From Muscardinus avellanarius (Eukaryota; Chordata; Mammalia; Rodentia; Gliridae): DNA of 64,000 bases. The notes under the pieces are model-generated. The model was not told the origin of the DNA, ran no database searches, and saw nothing but the letters and a program-made list of their open reading frames with translations. The position numbers were made by a program, and so were the translations under genes. Shown here one piece after another: positions 56,960-64,000 of this stretch (position 1 is its first letter; every line of letters begins with the position of its first letter). The DNA lies in the NCBI GenBank assembly GCA_963383645.1, contig OY726576.1:9104102-9168101 (forward strand), read 5' to 3'.

Positions 56960-58075
56960 CTGGAAGGAAGAAGAAAAGGGCAAAATTCCTATGGACATTG
57001 CAGTTTTCTCTAAATTTACTTGTGGCCAGGGGACCAGCGTGGCTTCCTGTGACTAGTGTCCAAAGCCAGCACTTACCATGGAAAATATAAAAAGAGCCAT
57101 TTGGGAACGTCATTCCTGGGTTCCGCTCCACAGCATCTCAGTGCTGGATTTCACCAGGGAGTCCACACCGTTAAAGAGGAGTCATCAACAAGAAAGTTAG
57201 GATCTGCAGTCTTCCAGTGTCTACCAAAAGCACAGAGAACAGAGATAAAATTGCCCATCCCGGTCAGGCTAAGGAGATGGAAGAGAAGGAGGCAGGTACA
57301 AGGAAGACATTTCTGCCATAGGAAGACAGAGCCTGAACCAAACTATGAAAGTTTCCTCCATCATAGGCTCCCTGAACACCTGTCTGTACTCAGCTGCAAA
57401 CTCTAGTTAGGAATTCCCCAGCAAAATCTGGTTTGTGTGAATTAACATTGCACAAGAAAGACAGAAGTACCACCCCTGCACCCAGTTCCTTACTTCAATT
57501 TTTATAAAGTCTTACTTTTTGTTTTTGGAAATATGAAAGGAAGACCAGGTACAAGGAAGACCTTTAGGTTAATGGCCTCAACTGTATTAGCAAAAGACTG
57601 TATTGTATCCTTTTCAGAGAAAGGGCAGTACATCTCTTGTCCAGATTTAAAGTGACCCATTAATCACAGCTTCCCCCTAGCTCTCTGTGTGCCGTCCTTT
57701 TGAAAGGAAGAGGTCACCACTGGCCTATTTGTCCACTTTGCCTTAATTAGAGACATAGATCTTTGCAAAGTGAACAGCTCACAGACAGGCCTGACATGAG
57801 CTGTCTCGGCCTCGGGGTATCTCCTCCCTAACCCCGCATCTTCTTCTACTCACTGAAGAAACAAAACTTGTTGGGGGGCACTGAGAACAAAAGATGAAAT
57901 GAAGATTGCTCAAGGATTGAAATGATGACAATGGGATTACAACTGGAAAAAATCATAACTAAATTTTCTATGAAATCAATTTTTATTAGAGTGAAAAAGG
58001 AGAATAGAAAGAAAATAAAAATGGAGAGATAGTTTCATTCTGTTCTAAAATCCTTGCTTAAGAATAAAAGTTTTA
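56960..58075. other. Unassigned sequence, no gene seen
   Basis: A 116-codon plus-strand frame at 57,056-57,406 has no recognised features. No SINE or LINE identified. Confidence 0.4.
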
Positions 58076-58272
58076 CCTGGGTGTGATGGCCTATGCCTGT
58101 AATCCCAATACTTGGAGGCTTAGACAGGAGAATAGAAGGTTCGAGGACAGCCTCAGCAATGTAGCAAAACTCTCAGCAACCTAGCAAGACACTTTTTCCA
58201 AACGACAACACAAAATTTAACAAGGGCTGGGGTGTAGCTTAGGAGTAGAATGCCCCTGAGTTTAATCCTAAA
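58076..58272 (+). mobile_element. B1-ID composite SINE, old copy
   Basis: ACCTGGGTGTGATGGCCTAT to GAGTTTAATCCTAAAAGCAG, then a GGAAGA-rich tail to about 58,330. Confidence 0.85.
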
Positions 58273-58566
58273 AGCAGGAGGAAGATGAAGAGGAGGAAGA
58301 AAAGGGGAGGGGAGAGAGAAAAGGAGAAAAGAAATTTTCTACGTGAGAGCCAGGCTTAGCATATGACCAAGATTGTAGACTCAGATATACTATGATGATG
58401 ATAATGGGTGGTGATTGTTACTCTGAGGTATAACATATATTCAACAAAGAATGGCCATCTTAAATGGAAACTCAAGCAATTTCCATTTATGTAGACCCCC
58501 ATATGATCAACACCTGCATCAGGAAGATACAGAACATTTTTGGCAGCCCAAGAAGTCTTTTCCCAG
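58273..58566. other. Purine-rich tail and unassigned sequence
   Basis: GAGGAAGAAAAGGGG-type tail to about 58,335, then unassigned DNA. Confidence 0.4.
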
Positions 58567-59203
58567 TCACTGCCCACTCCAGTTTGGATCTAGAGTCTTT
58601 TGGCACAGTCTCCTGTGCCAAAAGGCTTGGTCCCCAGTGAAGCAGTGTGCAGAGGTGGGGCTTCAGGAAGTGACCAATCAGGGGGGCTCTGGCCTCTTCT
58701 GTAGATTAATCCATTGATGGTTCATAAATGAATGGACTGTGGGAGGTGGTGGAGACTGTAGAAGGTGGGGTCTAGTTGAAGGGTGTAGGTCATGGTGGGG
58801 GTCATGCCCTGTCTCTCTCTCTCTTCTTTTTGGCTGCCGTGAGGTAAGCATCTCTGCTTATCTTCCACTGTGATGCTCTGACTCACCACTGGTCCACAGT
58901 GATGGAGCCAGCTTACCATGGACTTAAAGCTGAAACCAGGAGCCAAAAATAAATCTTTCCTTCTCTAAGTTGGCTTATTTTTTTTTTAATTTAATGGTAC
59001 TGAAAATGTAAGTAATCCAGGAGCATTCTATCTCTGAGCTACACCCCCACCCTATTTTATTCTTTTATCTTGAAACAAGGTCTCCTAAGTCACAGAGGGC
59101 TTCGTGAAGTTACTGAGGCTAACCTTGAACCTGCGATCCTCCTGTCTCAGCCAGGTTTATGTGAGGTATTTGATCACAGCAACGAAAAGCTGACCAACAC
59201 ACT
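58567..59203 (+). mobile_element. MaLR-type solo LTR, split by a SINE
   Basis: GGCTTGGTCCCCAGTGAAGC, TTAATCCATTGATGGTTCAT, TGGGAGGTGGTGGAGACTGT, GTCATGCCCTGTCTC, GGCTGCCGTGAGG, CCAAAAATAAATCTTTCC, then after the SINE TGTGAGGTATTTGATCACAG. The blocks follow a rodent MaLR LTR closely, including the AATAAA signal. No internal retroviral genes are present. Confidence 0.8.
58979..59151 (-). mobile_element. B1-ID composite SINE, 5'-truncated
   Basis: Poly-T, TACTGAAAATGTAAGTAATC (eroded ID), then AGTTACTGAGGCTAACCTTG, and it stops after CTCCTGTCTCAGCC. It lies inside the LTR between its polyadenylation signal and its 3' end. Confidence 0.82.
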
Positions 59204-60272
59204 CTCTTGCCACCCACTTCACAGGTAATCGCCATCCTAATACCATGAATTTGCTCTCTCTTGTTTTTGAACTCTGTATAAATGAAATCTTACAGAATGC
59301 ACTCTTTTGTGTCTATATTTTATCATTGTTTCTGTGATATTCATCTGCACTGCAGCTTGTTTCTGTGGTTTCCTTTTATTGTCTAGTATATAATCGTATG
59401 AATATAATAAAATGAATTTATCTAATTTATTGTGGTGGCAAAAAAAAATTGTGAAGTTCAAAAAAAAGCACACTGGAAGGACCATGAAATTCTTTTATTT
59501 TCTCTATCACTAGCACAAAGTAGGATACGAAGCATTTAATACTTCTGTTAATGGATTGTTCTGTGAGAAGAAAGGTTATTCTGTGTCATGGTAAAATGAA
59601 TTCCTAAGCATTTTATGCAAAAAGCACAAATAAAATGATGACATATTTCTGGAGAAAATATAAAAGATTTTTTCCCAAAGAAGTCAGCAGACAAATTATT
59701 TTTCTAAAGCCAGAATATTTGTAATCGTTCCCATGAAATGTGAAGGGTATGTGCTGTCTGATCTAAATGAGAAGATCTCAAAAGTGGAGGTCAGTATTTA
59801 CAAATGAGTACACGGTTCCCACTTACCTGATGTTTATGACAAGATTACATAAAATGAAATGGGAGCATATGGAAGATGTACACACTCCTTAATGAGGCTA
59901 CTCAGCGACTGGCCTAATTGTGTGATTTTTATGCTTCTCCCCATTTTTCACATGTGAACAAGTCAGCTCTGTAAATAACAGGGATTCGTTCCTACCATTT
60001 CTGTTAGGCTGCCATAAGATTAGAAAAATACATTTACTTACAATATAAATATCAATTGCATACTCCACGAGACTCGGTGTTCTTTTCTTTCCTTCACTGA
60101 CTCCATGTGGCTGGAATCACAACAAAACCACAATTCAGTTAAATTTATTATTCCTCTCTGCCTCAGGAAGCCCAAAATTTTCACCCACACAAAAATAATT
60201 TCTGACTTTCCTTTGCCAGAGAATTTTTGCCATTGTGAATCATACTGACCAAGATAAAAATAATAGTTTTTT
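59204..60272. other. Unassigned AT-rich sequence
   Basis: No gene or repeat family recognised. Confidence 0.4.
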
Positions 60273-60459
60273 CGCAGGGCAGAGTGGTGCATGCCTATAA
60301 TCCCAGCTACTTGGAAGACTAAGACAGGAGAATCACAAGTTTCAGTCCAGCTTAGAGATCTTAGCAAGACCCTGTCTCAAAGTAAAATAAAAAGGACTGA
60401 GTGGTAGATCACTTGTCTAGTGTGTGTAAGGCCCTGGGTTTAATTCTCAGGCCTACCAA

Positions 60460-60496
<37 letters not shown>

Positions 60497-60497
60497 G
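60273..60497 (+). mobile_element. B1-ID composite SINE, variant with long ID
   Basis: GGCAGAGTGGTGCATGCCTA, then an ID part that keeps the inter-box stretch CACTTGTCTAGTGTGTGTAA missing in most composites here. The tail is (AAT)n at 60,459-60,497. Confidence 0.85.
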
Positions 60498-60539
60498 TAA
60501 ATATTAATAATAAATGTTTACAACTTTCCACCTAGAAAT

Positions 60540-60660
60540 GACTTAGGGGATCACATAATCCAATCTCTTCAGTTATTTACTGAAAATTTTAAGAACGGGA
60601 AAGACTATGTGATTTGCTCAGGTTGCCACCCAGAGGATGTCACGCTGGTCCAGCACCTTT
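60540..60660 (-). mobile_element. MIR SINE fragment
   Basis: AAGACTATGTGATTTGCTCA, GGTTGCCACCCAGAGG resemble reversed MIR. Decayed. Confidence 0.45.
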
Positions 60661-61289
60661 CTCTTCAAATATTATCATCTCATCAGTTCGACAAAATCCA
60701 GAACAAAGAAGGCAAGATTAGGTGAATATTTGCAGAAGTAAAGCGTATAGTTTAGCTCATGATCCCCAAAAGAAAATCCATATATTTTACAGGTATTTTC
60801 TCAAAAATTGTTTCTTTCCTAGTTTTACAGAATGAGCTGAGAAATGCTCTAGCACTTAACCAATGAGAAGACTGAGCTTCTAGAACCCTCAAGAGGTTTT
60901 GATGCTTAAGAAAGTCCTATCTAGGACTTAAGCAGAACTACACATATGGTGGGACAATTTGTACAAAGAAACGAATGCATCCATTTGGCTGGCTCACAAA
61001 GGGCGTTGGTCCATCTTGACTTCACGGCCATTGCAGAGACCTTAGAGGGCAGGAGCAAGTGCCTATGCCGAGCCCATTCTCAGGCCTCTGCTACTGTCCC
61101 ATCTGCCCACAGCTTGTTGCCCAAAGCAAGTCACTGGGCTTGGGCTCAGTCTTTCAGTATGGGCAAAGTAAAAAGCCATCTTGATTTTATTAAAATATTA
61201 GACATCATTTCCCATAGTCAGAAGGCATACATAGATGTGGATACAGAATGAAGGATATGGATACAAAAGCAATAGATTCCTGGGACATC
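60661..61289. other. Unassigned sequence, no gene seen
   Basis: A 101-codon plus-strand frame (60,946-61,251) has no recognisable domain or splice context. Confidence 0.38.
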
Positions 61290-61425
61290 ATCACCAAATC
61301 ATTAGACTTGAGTTTCCAATTCCCTTGAGGCCAGGGACCATTGCTTCCTTACCCCCTAAACCCCAGGACTCGGCTCGGTGCTCGGGATACAGATAAGCGG
61401 TAATAAACGGTGGCTGAACTAAAAG
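61290..61425 (+). mobile_element. L2 LINE 3' end
   Basis: CCCTTGAGGCCAGGGACCAT, CCCCAGGACTCGGCTCGGTG, ATAAACGGTGGCTGAACTAA match the terminal L2 text. Confidence 0.6.
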
Positions 61426-61808
61426 TGAATGGCCTCGGCATCCTCTGTGTGGCTGGAACTAGACCAGGGAGTCGGTTTTAACTTCTTGCACAGCTCCCCG
61501 TTACACCTCGTGTCAGTCCTTTGGTTGTATTGATTGACGCTGGTTTATAAATATCTCTTAAGTCATTCTTTCCGTCCAACACTCGGCTTCTCTAACCCCT
61601 TCAGGAGGAATTGAGCTGCTTAGTTTTTTTCAAAGTATTGGTTCATTCCTAATATATAACACTCCCCCTCTTGTTTTTGAATTATCTGTTTATCTGTTTC
61701 ATCACCAAAAAAAAGTGTAAAATTTTGGAGGACAAAATCAGGATCCGAACTTATTTTTTTCTTCCTTGCAAAAGAAGAGTGTATACTCTAAAATGAATAA
61801 TACATGCA
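61426..61808. other. Unassigned sequence, no gene seen
   Basis: Nothing recognised. Confidence 0.4.
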
Positions 61809-61824
61809 CGAGATACAAAATTTA

Positions 61825-62022
61825 TTTATTTATTTAGGTGGTACTGGGGTTTCTGGAAACCCTTCTACCTCCAGGCTATACTCCCAGACCTATTTTTTTT
61901 ATATATTTTTATTTGGAAACAGGATCTCTTAAGCCAGCGCGGCTGACTTCGAACCTGAGCGATCCTCCCATCTTCACCTCCGAAGCACAGGGATTACAAG
62001 CATGCGCCACCATGCCCGGCTC
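61825..62022 (-). mobile_element. B1-ID composite SINE, short subfamily
   Basis: GGGTTTCTGGAAACCCTTCT and TTAAGCCAGCGCGGCTGAC. Flanked by the perfect 16-bp duplication CGAGATACAAAATTTA at 61,809-61,824 and 62,023-62,038. The tail is (TTTA)n. Confidence 0.95.
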
Positions 62023-62046
62023 CGAGATACAAAATTTAAAAGGCTT

Positions 62047-62270
62047 GCCGGCTGTGGTGGTGCACGCTTGTAATCCCAGCGTTTGGAAGGCTGAGACAGG
62101 AGGATCGCACGGGTTCGAAGACAACCTCAGCTACTTAGTGAGGCTCTCAGCAACTTAGGGAGACCCTGTTTCCAAATAAAATATTAAAAAAAAGGTCTGG
62201 GAGTATAGCCTGGAGGTAGAAAGCCTCTGGGTTCCACCCCCAGTGCTACCAAAAACAAAAGAAAACAAAA
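62047..62270 (+). mobile_element. B1-ID composite SINE
   Basis: GCCGGCTGTGGTGGTGCACG to CCCAGTGCTACC with a CAAAA-rich tail. Confidence 0.92.
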
Positions 62271-62430
62271 CAAAAAATTAAAAGGTTTAAAAAGGATAGA
62301 CACTGAAAAGGACTGCCTCTCCTCCTGCAGCCAAGCACTGAAAAGAGAACCCTTCTACTCCTGGGCCTCATTTAGCCTGCCTGTGAGTCTTTTCCAGTGT
62401 ATGTATACAAACATATACCTATGCTATTTT

Positions 62431-62510
62431 TTCTTTTGCTATGCTATTCTTTTTAAGTTTAATTATTTTTTTCTTTTGCTATGCTATTCTTTTTAAGTTT
62501 AATTATTTTT
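62431..62510. repeat. 40-bp perfect tandem duplication
   Basis: Two identical 40-bp units, each starting TTCTTTTGCTATGCTATTC. Lack of any difference suggests a recent event. Confidence 0.95.
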
Positions 62511-62555
62511 AGAAATTACATCTATGCAGGAAGTGCTGTCCAGGAGCGTCCATCA

Positions 62556-62710
62556 TCTTTGGGAATTGAACCCAGAGACAGACTACCTCTAACCTACATG
62601 CTCAGGTCTTTTTATCTTTTATTTGGAAACAGGGCCTTCCTAAGCTGCTAAGGAGGCTTCGAAGCTATGATTGTTCTTAGTCTCTAAGTGGGTGTGTGCT
62701 ACCACACCAA
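62556..62710 (-). mobile_element. B1-ID composite SINE, old copy
   Basis: GGGAATTGAACCCAGAGACA to GTGTGTGCTACCACACC, with deletions in the left unit. Confidence 0.75.
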
Positions 62711-62726
62711 GGACCTTGTCTCTTTT

Positions 62727-62815
62727 TTAAAATTTCTTATTGGTGCATTGTAATCAGATCTTAATGCAGTACAGGATGGTAGAGGCATACATGCACACAT
62801 CACTCATTTAGCCCT
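62727..62815 (-). repeat. Dispersed-repeat end
   Basis: TTATTGGTGCATTGTAATC is the reverse complement of the ACAATGCACCAATAA end seen at 30.1 kb, followed by GCATACATGCACAC. Confidence 0.6.
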
Positions 62816-62839
62816 TCCTCAGTACCTGGTATTTTAATT

Positions 62840-63032
62840 TTTTTTTTTTTTGGTGGTACTGGGGTTCCTGGAAGCCCTTCTACCTCCGGGCTACACTCCC
62901 AGCCCTATTTTATATTTTTATTAAGAAACAGGGTCTCCTAAGCCAGCGCGAGTGGCTGGCTTCGAACCTGCGCGATCCTCCTGTCTCTGCCTCCCAAGCG
63001 CGGGGATTACAAGCGTGCGCCACCACGCCTGG
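62840..63032 (-). mobile_element. B1-ID composite SINE, short subfamily
   Basis: GGGTTCCTGGAAGCCCTTCT, AAGCCAGCGCGAGTGGCTGG and CAAGCGTGCGCCACCACGCC. CpG-rich and little decayed. Confidence 0.92.
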
Positions 63033-63099
63033 TGTATATTAATCTTTAATCTTTAAAATACTTTCATATCATTCTACTGCATGGCTGTGCCAAGTTTTT

Positions 63100-63190
63100 T
63101 TTTTTATATTTTTATTGGTGCATTGTAAGTTCATACATCTTGATGGAATTCAGAGCGATAGATGCCAAGATTCTTATTTATCTCTTTATC
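63100..63190 (-). repeat. Dispersed-repeat end
   Basis: TTATTGGTGCATTGTAAGTT followed by CATACATCTTGATGGAATTC. Second minus-strand copy within 400 bp. Confidence 0.6.
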
Positions 63191-63220
63191 TCTACTCCTC
63201 CTCCCCTCCTCGCTCTCTCC

Positions 63221-63345
63221 TTTTTTCCTTTTTGAGACAGGTCTTGCTGTATTGTGCAGGTTATTCTCAAACTCATGGACTCGAGCAATCCTCCCATTCA
63301 GCTTCTCAAATAGCTGGGACTGCAGGTGCGCACCATAGCACCTGA
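63221..63345 (-). mobile_element. 7SL-derived monomer (B1/FLAM-like)
   Basis: GAGACAGGTCTTGCTGTATT, CTCAAACTCATGGACTCGAG and AGCTGGGACTGCAGGTGCGC mark a monomer without an ID part. It differs from the left unit of the composites and looks older. Confidence 0.7.
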
Positions 63346-64000
63346 CTCCTGGTCTCGAATAGTTTATTATGTCTGTAGTATGAACAGCCACTCCTTGTGA
63401 CAAGCAATAATGAAAGTCATACATTCCCACTTCCCCTCTTTCCTCTTCCTCCTTCAGCATCCAAAATCTTAGTGATTTTCAATATTATTCTTTAATGTTT
63501 ATCTTTGTAATTTTAAGTACCTCTTTGCTTTTATTCCTTACCATATCTGATTTATAATAATACCTTTGACATCGGCTCTAAAGCTTATCAGTATATGCAT
63601 ACCACTTTCCAGATTTTTCCTTTTCTCTTGCCTGAATATTACATATATTATTTCTACATTTTCTGGGCTTGATTGGCATTTGAATTACACTTAGCCTTGT
63701 AATTAAATCGTTTCACTGATAGTTTGGTTGCTGTATTTTCTTCATTCATAGTTTGGTTTGTTGACATTTGGCCTATCATGATTTCTTTTCAAAGAAATTA
63801 TAAAATACATATTTCTTAAAGATTTTAGGTCAAGACATCTGTCTGTCCACTCGGCACTTAGACGATGGCTTGTCTTTATATAAAATATTTATTTTAGCTT
63901 TTTTCATCCGTTCTTTAGAACATTACAGGCATTGCTTCTAGCATGTGATGTTGCTGTGAGGATGTTGGAGGCTGGCCTGCTACTTTTCTCTTTAAAGATA
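63346..64000. other. Unassigned AT-rich sequence
   Basis: May contain a reversed old LINE, but no block is clear enough to call. Confidence 0.35.

Noticed and set aside
61838..62158. Frames with LLPPGYTPRP or GSLKPARLAS strings, repeated across the window
   Set aside because: These peptides recur wherever the composite SINE is read in reverse; they are SINE translation, not a protein family.

Overview
The window looks like nuclear DNA of a squirrel-family rodent (Sciuridae or a close relative). The main evidence is about 50 copies or fragments of a composite SINE. Its left part is 7SL-derived and B1-like (it opens GCCGGGCGTGGTGG and carries a GGTTCGAAGCC-type B box). Its right part is an ID-type tRNA-Ala-like unit (GGGGTGTAGCTCAGAGGTAG...CCCCAGTACC). 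To my knowledge this B1-ID architecture is typical of squirrel-related rodents. Eutherian-wide fossils (MIR, L2, old L1, MLT1/MaLR LTRs, a Tigger-like element, MER5A) and many (TG)n, (CT)n and (AAT)n microsatellites fill much of the rest. I see no bacterial, phage or plasmid features, no CRISPR array, no true tRNA or rRNA gene and no complete protein-coding gene.

Layout. 1-39 kb is repeat-dense sequence with roughly one composite SINE per kb; many copies are nested or flanked by visible target-site duplications. It also holds L2, old L1 and several MaLR-type LTRs with internal purine/pyrimidine tracts. 39-52 kb is SINE-poor and mostly single-copy, with sparse MIR, L2, L1 and a Tigger-like relic. 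52.25-53.35 kb and 53.56-53.96 kb are CpG-island sequence, the only strong sign of a gene: very probably a promoter, with a possible non-coding first exon on the minus strand ending in a CAG/GTAGG donor at 52,589/52,588. If that reading is right, the 52 kb to its left would be the start of a long first intron. 54-64 kb returns to repeats, with one minus-strand open segment behind a good splice acceptor (56,769-56,959) that could be a terminal coding exon.

I could not name the gene belonging to the CpG island. Most open reading frames here are produced by SINEs, microsatellites or GC-rich sequence. The observations most worth checking are the CpG island with its first-exon candidate, the SINE-poor block next to it, a near-perfect T-box (Brachyury-type) palindrome at 34.9 kb, a short SINE subfamily with a damaged right-hand B box, and two related unclassified repeats at 20.1 and 21.3 kb. 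I found no convincing evidence for a new biological system. Family names come from memory of consensus sequences; boundaries of old repeats are approximate.
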